DNA from: 38-11 sp964539975
Lineage (GTDB): Bacteria > Bacillota > Clostridia > Tissierellales > Dethiosulfatibacteraceae
Assembly: GCA_964539975.1 (NCBI GenBank)
Contig: CAZIKK010000001.1
Coordinates: 1-64,000, forward strand
DNA length: 64,000 bases
Direction: 5' to 3'
In this document: positions 51,413 to 58,712 of the stretch, in pieces
Numbering within the stretch: the stretch's first letter is position 1
Layout of the letters: the number at the start of each line of letters is the position of its first letter
Made by a program: the position numbers and the translations under genes
The notes under the pieces: model-generated
The model's input: only the letters and a program-made list of their open reading frames with translations
Told to the model about the DNA's origin: nothing
Databases searched by the model: none

Positions 51413-52459
51413 TTATTTTCTTGCATTATGCTTGTGATCCTCTATCCATTTCTTTATCATCTGTGCCGATCGTATGGGATTGGCTACCCTGTCTAAGATA
51501 AATGCATATTCGTACGTCTTTGACTTGTTCTGATACATGGGATCATAGTAGTCGGTCATTAAATCTCTTATCACATCATCAATTTCGCCATTTTTGATTT
51601 TTGCTTCCATATCCTTAATCTTCTGATTTGATAAATAATCTTTCAATCGATAAATGCTCTCTATTGATTCTTTTTTATAATTGGGGCTTACTGTGTATTC
51701 TTCCTTTATTAATTCAATCCTATACGCTAACTCTTCGCTCACAAAAATATGGATCCCATTCTTCATTCTATCATGAATATATTTTGGTATCATAACGTCA
51801 CCAATTCGTCTGCTTTCCGCTTCAATGCATACCATTCCTTTTCCCAAGTTATCCATTTGGAACAACAAATTCGATTCAAATTGTTTTTGTGAAATGGGGG
51901 TTCCTAATCCAACGCCTCCTAATACAGATCCTCTATGCTTGGCTGCTTTCTCTAAATCTAAAATATTTATTCCAAGACTTCCTAGGTGTTGGAGTATTTT
52001 GGTTTTTCCAGTCCCTGTATTCCCATGAATCACCAAATAATTTAGTTGGTTGTTTGTTTCTTCTAGTTTCGAGATCACATGATGTCGGTATTTCTTATAG
52101 CCTCCATCTAGTTTAAGTACTCTTATTCCAATGGCTGACAAAGATGCTGAAAAATATGAGCTTCGATATCCTCCTCTTGCACAATAGGCAACTACATCTT
52201 GATAATGGTTCTTTCTCAATTGACTAACTTGATCAAAAATCTCCAACATATTTCTTGATGCATATTGAACGCCTTGTCTTCTTGCTTCGTGAACGCCAAC
52301 TTGTTTGAAAATTCTACCTATTTCACTCCTCTCCGTTTCATTGAAAAGCGGGATATTGATCGCACCTGGGATATGCGCGTCCTCGAACTCTTGATGAGTC
52401 CGCACATCTATGAAAATCGACTCTTCTTTTGTTTTCTCATAAGGGATCTCTAAAAACAT
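51413..52459 (-). CDS. mnmH: tRNA 2-selenouridine synthase MnmH (SelU/YbbB)
   Basis: 348 residues. N-terminal rhodanese domain (FIDVRTHQEFEDAHIPGAINIP) with the active-site Cys in AYCARGGYRSSY, then a P-loop domain (VIHGNTGTGKTKIL). It replaces sulfur by selenium (through a geranylated intermediate) in the wobble 2-thiouridine of Lys, Glu and Gln tRNAs, using selenophosphate. Its presence implies a SelD elsewhere in the genome. It overlaps the PilZ gene by one base in TAATG. Confidence 0.92.
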   Translation of the reverse strand: MFLEIPYEKTKEESIFIDVRTHQEFEDAHIPGAINIPLFNETERSEIGRIFKQVGVHEARRQGVQYASRNMLEIFDQVSQLRKNHYQDVVAYCARGGYRSSYFSASLSAIGIRVLKLDGGYKKYRHHVISKLEETNNQLNYLVIHGNTGTGKTKILQHLGSLGINILDLEKAAKHRGSVLGGVGLGTPISQKQFESNLLFQMDNLGKGMVCIEAESRRIGDVMIPKYIHDRMKNGIHIFVSEELAYRIELIKEEYTVSPNYKKESIESIYRLKDYLSNQKIKDMEAKIKNGEIDDVIRDLMTDYYDPMYQNKSKTYEYAFILDRVANPIRSAQMIKKWIEDHKHNARK

Positions 52460-52845
52460 TATTTTCCTCGTTTATCTTGAATTTTTTTTGACGCCTTCTC
52501 ATATTCTTTGAGAACGCCATCATAGTCTCCTCTATTCAAAGCAACAATATGTTTTAGATGAGAAAATGCATCCATATCTATTTTTGTAAACTCAACGCCA
52601 ACCCCGCTAGGCTCGGTCCTCTTAATAGTGCCTTCTAACGCTATTGATAGATTTGAAGTAGAACCAGTCAAACTGATATTGATATCGACTGGTTCTCCAA
52701 TATCAAGCCCTTCCGTCTTCTCTAAAGATAAGAAGGCGCCTTTTAAACTTAAATTACTCACCTGACCCTTGATGCATCTTTCTTTGTGCAATAATTCAAC
52801 TTTCGATTGGAACAAGACTCTACTGAAGTTCCTTTTTCCTTCCAT
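52459..52845 (-). CDS. PilZ-domain protein
   Basis: 128 residues. A PilZ fold is suggested by KRNFSRVLFQSKVEL (R-type motif region near the N-terminus), VSNLSLKGAFLSLEKT (D/NxSxxG-like) and a GVGVEFTKID ending. PilZ domains usually bind cyclic di-GMP; the RxxxR motif is incomplete here, so binding is uncertain. Coupled to mnmH. Confidence 0.82.
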   Translation of the reverse strand: MEGKRNFSRVLFQSKVELLHKERCIKGQVSNLSLKGAFLSLEKTEGLDIGEPVDINISLTGSTSNLSIALEGTIKRTEPSGVGVEFTKIDMDAFSHLKHIVALNRGDYDGVLKEYEKASKKIQDKRGK

Positions 52846-52866
52846 TTTTAATCCTCCTACTTCGTT

Positions 52867-53481
52867 TTAATCATCTATCTTTAAATGACTGGTATCATTG
52901 TATTCAACCAAACTGAATTGGCTTTTTTTAAACTGAATTGTTGTTAAGCTACAATTGTCCACCACTTCTTTAAACCAATCATAGGGATCTGCTTTTTCTA
53001 TCATATACGAAGTAAGCCCTTTGATTGTTCCTCCATGCGCTACAATCAGAATGTCTTGCCCATGATGTTTTTCAATTAGTTTTTTGAATCCTTCTACAAC
53101 TCTATGGTTGAATTCCACTAAAGATTCTCCATTTGGATATTTGAAATTTAATGGATCTAGCTCGTGGGCTTTTTTCATTTCTGGATACTTTTGCCAAATC
53201 TCTATAAATGAATAACCTTCAAAGTCACCGCAGTTGATTTCTTTTAAGGTTTCGTTTTGTACAATCGGAACGGCACGATCTCCAACAATAATTGTAGCCG
53301 TTTCATAGGCTCTGAAGAGCGGACTGGATACCACACAGTCCAATTTCACTTCCTTCATTCTTTCTCTAAGCTGCTTTGCTCCCAACAAGCCTGCTTCTGT
53401 CAATGGAGAATCTTTCCAACCTTGAACCAGTTTTCTTTTATTCCATTCTGTTTCACCATGTCGTGTTATATATATGTTCAT
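52867..53481 (-). CDS. Histidine phosphatase family protein (phosphoglycerate mutase-like)
   Basis: 204 residues. The catalytic RHGE motif is at the N-terminus (YITRHGETEWNKR), with the second His in IVAHGGTIKG. The start at 53481 lies behind AAGGAGG and overlaps the previous stop in ATGA; a longer frame lacks a ribosome site. The substrate may be a phosphosugar, phosphoglycerate or alpha-ribazole phosphate; context does not decide. Confidence 0.88.
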   Translation of the reverse strand: MNIYITRHGETEWNKRKLVQGWKDSPLTEAGLLGAKQLRERMKEVKLDCVVSSPLFRAYETATIIVGDRAVPIVQNETLKEINCGDFEGYSFIEIWQKYPEMKKAHELDPLNFKYPNGESLVEFNHRVVEGFKKLIEKHHGQDILIVAHGGTIKGLTSYMIEKADPYDWFKEVVDNCSLTTIQFKKSQFSLVEYNDTSHLKIDD

Positions 53482-54242
53482 AGCGCCTCCTTGTTCTTTA
53501 GTTCCATCTCCCAACCATCGATGATTTTCTCAGAATCCCCAAAAATAAAGAAAATCAAAGAATAGTTTTGGTTGTAATCTATCACACGTATCTTCCCAAA
53601 AAGAATTATTTCAAAAAAAGGTTCTTCCTCTTTTTTAATATAAGGAAATCCATATTGTAAGTAATTTCTATTAAACTTCTTATACGCGTGATATATACTA
53701 TTGGTTTTCACAGTTATACGCAAATACCCTGCCTCGCACTCAACCTCTTCATAGGATTGAAGTTCGTACTGATAGGCTTCGTTTGTAAGTCCTAGCGGCT
53801 TTGATACCAATTCACCATAGTCATATTTCATCACTATCTCAATATCGCCTACCTCTATATTTCCATCTCGATCAAATCCAAATTGAGAATTTTCCTTATT
53901 CTTGATCGCGTAAAATCCGTAAAAACTATTAAAATAATCGCTGTTCATGTCGAATAAACTGGAGGTACCCATATGAAAACCTCCATATCCATAAAAAATT
54001 GTGACGCTCTCCACTTTTTCAGATCGCTTCGCAAATGTTTCATCATAATATACATTCAAAAGTGGATACCAATCCCCTTCGGGTCTAGTTATGTCCATCT
54101 CTAGGAATTCCTCTTTGAAAGGTGATTTGTTTAAATGAACCCAGTTGCTATACAACATGGCAGATAAGCTCGTAAAATAATAAGTGTTTAAAACCAATAA
54201 AGAAACTACGGTCAATAAAACACACGCCAAAATCTTCCTCAT
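53478..54242 (-). CDS. Hypothetical membrane-anchored protein
   Basis: 254 residues that I do not recognise. One hydrophobic segment at residues 5-27 (ILACVLLTVVSLLVLNTYYF) followed by a polar, beta-rich part with many Tyr/Phe and acidic residues suggests an extracellular domain anchored by an uncleaved signal. It overlaps both neighbours by four bases (ATGA), which ties its expression to the EamA transporter and the phosphatase. Confidence 0.75.
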   Translation of the reverse strand: MRKILACVLLTVVSLLVLNTYYFTSLSAMLYSNWVHLNKSPFKEEFLEMDITRPEGDWYPLLNVYYDETFAKRSEKVESVTIFYGYGGFHMGTSSLFDMNSDYFNSFYGFYAIKNKENSQFGFDRDGNIEVGDIEIVMKYDYGELVSKPLGLTNEAYQYELQSYEEVECEAGYLRITVKTNSIYHAYKKFNRNYLQYGFPYIKKEEEPFFEIILFGKIRVIDYNQNYSLIFFIFGDSEKIIDGWEMELKNKEAL

Positions 54243-55120
54243 TTAACAATCTTTCCTTCCCTGCTAAAAACCAGCAGTCCAAGAATAACAATCACACCTC
54301 CAACAACAGTTTGAACCGTTGGCGTTTCACTAAAAAAAAGAAAAACCATTATGCTGGCAATCAAGGGTTCTCCCAATGTAGCCACAGATACGAAGGTTGA
54401 AGAAGTATATTGTAGCATCCAGTTGTATAGTGTGTGTCCCACTCCAGAGCTTACTAGCCCATGGAGGATCATTAATCCTAAGTTTGAGAAGGTTCCATAA
54501 GCCATTCCTCCTGCAGAAAGACTGGCTACCAGTATCAAAAAAACCGCTGCAGAAGCGTAAGTAATAAAAACATACGATACAAGATCTAATTGTTTGCGAA
54601 CGTATCTTCCTATAATGATATACCCTGAAACAAAAACAGCACCTAAAAGAGCCAAAGAATCTCCCAGTAGGGCTGATCTTGACAATCTAAACCCGCCGTC
54701 CGCTATTATGATTGCACCAGCCAATGCCACTACCATTCCCACAAGATGTGCCTGTTTCAATTTTTCCTTCAAAAATACCCTGTTAAAAGTTGCAACAAAA
54801 ACTGGGCTTAAAGATACCAATACTGTAGAACTGGCAACTGAGGTGTAGGCCAACGAACTAATCCAAGTAGCAAAATGTCCTGCCAGGAAGAACCCGCTTG
54901 CTATTGACATTGCCACATCTGCTTTAGTCATGATAGTTGCAGAATTCTTATTTGATTTAATCTGAAGAACAAAGGGAACCATAAAAAAAGCAGATGCTGC
55001 CACAAGTCGGTAGGCTGCTACTGTCAACGAGGGCCCATCAATCAGTCTGATGAAAAAAGAAGACATTGAAGAAAACAACAAGCCTACGAAAACAAAATAT
55101 CTTGAGGGTGTTTTGTTCAT
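54239..55120 (-). CDS. EamA/DMT-family transporter
   Basis: 293 residues with ten hydrophobic segments arranged as two EamA repeats (SSMSSFFIRLIDG in the first; GLVSSGVGHTLYNWMLQY and LGEPLIASIMVFLFFSETP in the second). Drug/metabolite superfamily exporters of this type move amino acids, nucleotides or similar. The substrate is unknown. First gene of an overlapping run ending with mnmH. Confidence 0.88.
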   Translation of the reverse strand: MNKTPSRYFVFVGLLFSSMSSFFIRLIDGPSLTVAAYRLVAASAFFMVPFVLQIKSNKNSATIMTKADVAMSIASGFFLAGHFATWISSLAYTSVASSTVLVSLSPVFVATFNRVFLKEKLKQAHLVGMVVALAGAIIIADGGFRLSRSALLGDSLALLGAVFVSGYIIIGRYVRKQLDLVSYVFITYASAAVFLILVASLSAGGMAYGTFSNLGLMILHGLVSSGVGHTLYNWMLQYTSSTFVSVATLGEPLIASIMVFLFFSETPTVQTVVGGVIVILGLLVFSREGKIVK

Positions 55121-55177
55121 ACCAGTCTCCTAAATCAATTTTAACTTATTATACCATTTATTTCACCTGTTTTGAAT

Positions 55178-56536
55178 CTAGTTCTTGTAGCTGTGAATAG
55201 GTGCAGGAATTCTTCCTCCCCTATTTATAAAAGCTTCACTGGACAAATTGCTGACACCAATGATCGGCGCCATCCCCAACAATCCACCAAAGTAAGCTTC
55301 TTCTCCTACGGTCTTCCCATAAACCGGTATGATTCGTACTGCTGTAGATTTGTGGTTGATTACACCTATGGCGCATTCATCCGCAATAATTGCTGATAAG
55401 GTACTGGAAGTTGTATCTCCTGGAATTGCGATCATATCTAGTCCTACAGAGCAGACACAAGTCATTGCTTCTAACTTGTCTAAAGATATACTTCCTTTTC
55501 TGACCGCATCGATCATTCCTTCATCTTCACTAACCGGTATAAACGCACCACTTAATCCACCTACATGCGAAGAGGCCATTATCCCACCTTTCTTGACTGC
55601 ATCATTTAATAAAGCGAGCGCTGCTGTCGTTCCATGAGCGCCGCATTGTTCCAAACCCATTTCTTCTAAAATTCTTGCCACACTATCTCCTACCTCAGGT
55701 GTAGGGGCCAAAGATAAATCCATAATATTGAATGGCACATTCAACCTTTCCGAAACTTCTCTAGCCAATACTTCTCCCGCTCGGGTGATTTTGAATGCAG
55801 TTCGTTTGATTGTTTCAGAAACTTGATCAAAGGACGCCCTTTTAACATCTTCCAACGCAGCTTTAACCACACCAGGTCCACTTACCCCAACGCTGATAGA
55901 TGCTTCATATTCACCAACTCCATGAAACGCTCCTGCCATAAAAGGATTGTCTTCTACCGCATTGGCAAATACTACCAATTTCGCACACCCTAAACTGTCT
56001 TTGTCTCGGGTGAGATAAGCCGTATTTTTTATAATTTCTCCCATTCGTTTGACAGCATCCATATTAATTCCTGATTTACTGGTTGCTACATTGACAGAGG
56101 CACATACTCGATTTGTTGTCGCCAATGCTTCAGGAATGGAATCCAATAAAATTTTGTCGCTCATTGTGAAGCCTTTTTGAACCAATGCACTAAATCCGCC
56201 CACGAAGTCAACACCCACCTCTGTTGCGGCTCGGTCAAGGATTTGCGCAAATCCCACATAGGATTTGTCATTACAAGCTCCCGCAACCAAAGATATAGGA
56301 GACACAGAGATCCTTTTGTTAATAACAGGTATTCCGTATTCCTTCTCTACCGCCTCCACTACTTCTACTAGATGCTCAGCTTTTTTCATTATTTTGTCAT
56401 ATATTTTTATTCGGCTTGTTTTTCCATCATCATGTGCACAGTCCATGAGAGATATTCCCATTGTGATTGTCCGAATATCAAACTTGTTTTTTTCAACCAT
56501 GCCAATGGTTTCCATTATATAGTCTCTATTAATCAT
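55178..56536 (-). CDS. UPF0210 (PFL-like, DUF711) family protein
   Basis: 452 residues with repeated glycine-rich PFL-like segments (VGFAQILDRAATEVGVDFVGGF; GGIMASSHVGGLSGAFIPVSEDEG). Structures of the family resemble pyruvate formate-lyase barrels but no activity is established. It is nearly always next to an ACT-domain protein, as here (8 bases). It ends in TAG. Control by the glycine riboswitch links it to glycine or amino acid metabolism. Confidence 0.87.
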   Translation of the reverse strand: MINRDYIMETIGMVEKNKFDIRTITMGISLMDCAHDDGKTSRIKIYDKIMKKAEHLVEVVEAVEKEYGIPVINKRISVSPISLVAGACNDKSYVGFAQILDRAATEVGVDFVGGFSALVQKGFTMSDKILLDSIPEALATTNRVCASVNVATSKSGINMDAVKRMGEIIKNTAYLTRDKDSLGCAKLVVFANAVEDNPFMAGAFHGVGEYEASISVGVSGPGVVKAALEDVKRASFDQVSETIKRTAFKITRAGEVLAREVSERLNVPFNIMDLSLAPTPEVGDSVARILEEMGLEQCGAHGTTAALALLNDAVKKGGIMASSHVGGLSGAFIPVSEDEGMIDAVRKGSISLDKLEAMTCVCSVGLDMIAIPGDTTSSTLSAIIADECAIGVINHKSTAVRIIPVYGKTVGEEAYFGGLLGMAPIIGVSNLSSEAFINRGGRIPAPIHSYKN

Positions 56537-56544
56537 GCTTCCTC

Positions 56545-56814
56545 CTACACTTCATGCATTTTTTTAAAGATATCCTCTCTCTGTACACGAATGGATAGTT
56601 TCATTTCTTCTTCAACAACTGAGAACTCATTTTGTAACTCCGTCATACTCATTGTCATTTTTTCTAAATCCACCAACATGATCATTGTGAAATATTCTCG
56701 CATAACTGTTTGATTAATGTCCAAAATATTGCAGTTGCAGTTTGAAAGAATGTTTGACACAGCTGATATTATCCCTACTTTGTCTTCTCCAATAATTGTT
56801 ACGACTGCTTTCAT
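56545..56814 (-). CDS. ACT-domain protein (UPF0237 family)
   Basis: 89 residues with a tandem ACT fold (KAVVTIIGEDKVGIISAVSNIL; NCNILDINQTVM). ACT domains bind amino acids. I start at 56814 behind TAGGAGGA; a longer in-frame ATG at 56973 would translate the riboswitch and is spurious. It ends in TAG, overlapping the TAGGAGG site for the UPF0210 gene. Confidence 0.9.
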   Translation of the reverse strand: MKAVVTIIGEDKVGIISAVSNILSNCNCNILDINQTVMREYFTMIMLVDLEKMTMSMTELQNEFSVVEEEMKLSIRVQREDIFKKMHEV

Positions 56815-56828
56815 AGTTCCTCCTAAAT

Positions 56829-56850
56829 AAAATACGAGCCAAAAGGCTCG
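56829..56850 (-). terminator. Expression-platform hairpin of the glycine riboswitch
   Basis: Minus strand: CGAGCC-TTTT-GGCTCG (56835-56840 with 56845-56850) followed by TATTTTATTT. It lies between the aptamer and the ACT gene's ribosome site, so it can serve as a ligand-controlled terminator. Confidence 0.7.
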
Positions 56851-56867
56851 CTTAATAAACATCATCA

Positions 56868-56940
56868 CCATTGTCCTTTTACCTGAGAGTTTTGCCGTCA
56901 CGCTTTCCCCTTCGGTGCTCATGTTGAGTCTCTCCAATGG
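56868..56940 (-). ncRNA. Glycine riboswitch aptamer (apparently single)
   Basis: Minus strand: P1 stem CCATTG/CAATGG (56935-56940 with 56868-56873). The universally conserved cores GGAGAGAC, CACCGAAGGGG and AACTCTCAGGTAAAAGGACA occur in order. Only one complete aptamer is visible; the 50 bases before it (to about 56990) lack a second GGAGAG/CCGAAGG set and may be a vestigial partner stem. It controls the ACT/UPF0210 genes. Confidence 0.93.
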
Positions 56941-57009
56941 CTTGTCCAGATGCGGTTGCCTAAACTTCCTCACCCTTCACCCAAAATTATTTAATTTTTT
57001 AATATTCCT

Positions 57010-57038
57010 AGTATAGTGCATTTTTCTTGTTTGCGCAA
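57010..57038 (-). promoter_or_regulatory. Promoter of the glycine riboswitch transcript
   Basis: Minus strand TTGCGC (57033-57038), 17-base spacer, TATACT (57010-57015); predicted start near 57003, about 60 bases before the aptamer. Confidence 0.7.
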
Positions 57039-57041
57039 GCA

Positions 57042-57653
57042 TTAAAACAAATGCACAATGATACCTTGAACGATCCCAATTAAAAAACCAAGCACCCCGC
57101 CTAAGACCTCTATATGCCTCAACTCTCTTTTGGCGATATCATAAATGATCATCTCAAGTTTTTTTAGATCAAATTCAACAATCTTGTTTGAGACAATGCT
57201 GCTAATATCAATTTCTCTTTTTGCTTGGTCACCTACGTCGTAAATCATTTGCTTTATTTGATTAGCGCCTTCTTCTTTGATGTATTTGTCAATATAAGTC
57301 ATCAACAGGGGTTTAATGCCTGCCATAAGAGGGTATTCCATTATTTTTGCAGAAATCAAACGTTTGGCCTTAAAGCTTATCTGCTCTGATATCTTAGAAA
57401 TTCTATCTTCAGTAACAAACCCCTCAAGAATCTCTTCAATGTCTATCAGCTCTTTTTCAACAATCTCACCTATGCTTTCAGCTATTTCTTCTTGCCTTTT
57501 AGGTATAACACCTTGTATGGTAATTCCTAATAGCGGAATCACTTTCTTTTGATGCGGTTTGAATAACAGCTTTATGGCAATCACATTAGTGGTATAACCT
57601 ATACTTGCTCCAATCAATGCAAGTATAACGACTTTTATAAATATGGTTATCAT
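57042..57653 (-). CDS. DUF445 family membrane protein
   Basis: 203 residues: an N-terminal membrane segment (VVILALIGASIGYTTNVIAI) and a C-terminal one (LGGVLGFLIGIVQGIIVHLF) flank an amphipathic helical middle. This is the YheB/DUF445 layout but shorter than the ~380-residue Bacillus form. GYTTNVIAIKLLFKPHQ is the most conserved family segment. Function unknown. Confidence 0.85.
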   Translation of the reverse strand: MITIFIKVVILALIGASIGYTTNVIAIKLLFKPHQKKVIPLLGITIQGVIPKRQEEIAESIGEIVEKELIDIEEILEGFVTEDRISKISEQISFKAKRLISAKIMEYPLMAGIKPLLMTYIDKYIKEEGANQIKQMIYDVGDQAKREIDISSIVSNKIVEFDLKKLEMIIYDIAKRELRHIEVLGGVLGFLIGIVQGIIVHLF

Positions 57654-57664
57654 GCTATTCCTTT

Positions 57665-58456
57665 CTAAATCCTCACCATGTGAGGAATCCTCTTTCGATA
57701 AATCGTCACATAAGTGAATCCTAACTTCTTCAACGTATTAAGCACCCCTTTGTGCCTGAACCCTATCATTTGTGGCACATGTGCATCTGATCCAATAATG
57801 ATTTTTTCTCCTCCCATTTTTCTGTATAGTGTTAATATTTCAGTCTTAGGGAAAGGTCTGTTAAGTTGTGTATGATACCCATTTGTGTTGACTTCCAATG
57901 CTTTATCCATTTGAATAAGCCTTCTTAATATCTCAATAATCAAATTTTTATATCTAGAGAATTCCAATCCTCCACCGTACCCGTTGTGGTATCTGTCAAT
58001 TAAGTCCAAGTGACCTAGCGCATCAAAATTATCGAAGGCCTTTATTCTATTTAAGACCTCTGAATAATACGATTCATAAAGTTTGTAAGCGTCCTCGCAC
58101 AAGTCCCATCTCTCTTCATTTAAATATATCCCATCCACTTTGTGCACTGACAGAATCACAAAATCAAGATTTATTGGATCGATCATTTGATTAAAGCGCG
58201 AAAGTTGATGCTCACCCGCGTCTAATTCCAGACCTGACAAAACCTCTATTCCTGTGTATTTTTTATTAACTCTTTGAATCTCTTTTTTGTACTCACTCAA
58301 ATCAAACGTCATGTCTTCATTTTTTTGATTGTTAAGTTCAAAATGATCAGCAAAATAAATCAATCGCATTTTCTTTTCGATTGCATGTTTGGTCATCTTT
58401 TCAATGGAATAACGACAATTTGGAGAATAGATTGAGTGTATATGAAAATCGTACAT
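57665..58456 (-). CDS. PHP-domain phosphatase (histidinol-phosphatase type)
   Basis: 263 residues. The metal ligands of the PHP fold are visible: DFHIHSIYS, FADHFEL, GLELDAGEH, SVHKVDG, LGHLDLIDR and GSDAHVPQMIG. Closest in layout to HisK-type histidinol-phosphate phosphatases; no other his genes are nearby, so another phosphoester is possible. It ends in TAG and starts just after the probable 6S RNA gene. Confidence 0.85.
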   Translation of the reverse strand: MYDFHIHSIYSPNCRYSIEKMTKHAIEKKMRLIYFADHFELNNQKNEDMTFDLSEYKKEIQRVNKKYTGIEVLSGLELDAGEHQLSRFNQMIDPINLDFVILSVHKVDGIYLNEERWDLCEDAYKLYESYYSEVLNRIKAFDNFDALGHLDLIDRYHNGYGGGLEFSRYKNLIIEILRRLIQMDKALEVNTNGYHTQLNRPFPKTEILTLYRKMGGEKIIIGSDAHVPQMIGFRHKGVLNTLKKLGFTYVTIYRKRIPHMVRI

Positions 58457-58469
58457 CTGTTTTACCGCC

Positions 58470-58652
58470 TAACAAAACCCGCTCTGCCGTAGTCCAACTA
58501 ATTCATACCCGCCTCAAAGCAGGTGGGTGCTCTGCTCCATACTTCTGACATCCTGACTCAGCAGGTTCGTCATCCACACAAAGACCGCAAGCTCCCGTAA
58601 ATTCTATGTCGGTTGAATTAAATGGATCTTCGAACATCGCAGGTTCTTTCTT
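58470..58652 (-). ncRNA. ssrS: Probable 6S RNA
   Basis: The 256-base gap between addA and the PHP gene holds a structured, promoter-driven RNA on the minus strand. Ends pair (AACCTGC at 58639-58645 with GCGGGTT at 58476-58482), with an inner helix TTCAAC/GTTGGA and hairpins in both arms (GAC-GAA-CCTG/CAGG-AT-GTC). The segment GCACCCACCTGC-TTTGAG-GCGGGT resembles the conserved 3' arm of 6S RNA, which mimics an open promoter and binds RNA polymerase in stationary phase. Size (about 180 bases) fits. A sequence-model search would confirm. Confidence 0.65.
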
Positions 58653-58658
58653 AATCTC

Positions 58659-58687
58659 ATTATAATCTATCTACCCTATTAAATCAA
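58659..58687 (-). promoter_or_regulatory. Promoter of the probable 6S RNA
   Basis: Minus strand TTGATT (58682-58687), 17-base spacer, consensus TATAAT (58659-58664); predicted start at about 58652, just downstream of the addA stop codon. Confidence 0.75.
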
Positions 58688-58712
58688 ATCAATAGAGTTG
58701 TTCCTTTTTCTC

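Noticed and set aside
56815..56973. N-terminal extension of the ACT-domain gene to an ATG at 56973
   Set aside because: That stretch is the glycine riboswitch aptamer and its hairpin; the ATG at 56814 has the proper ribosome site.
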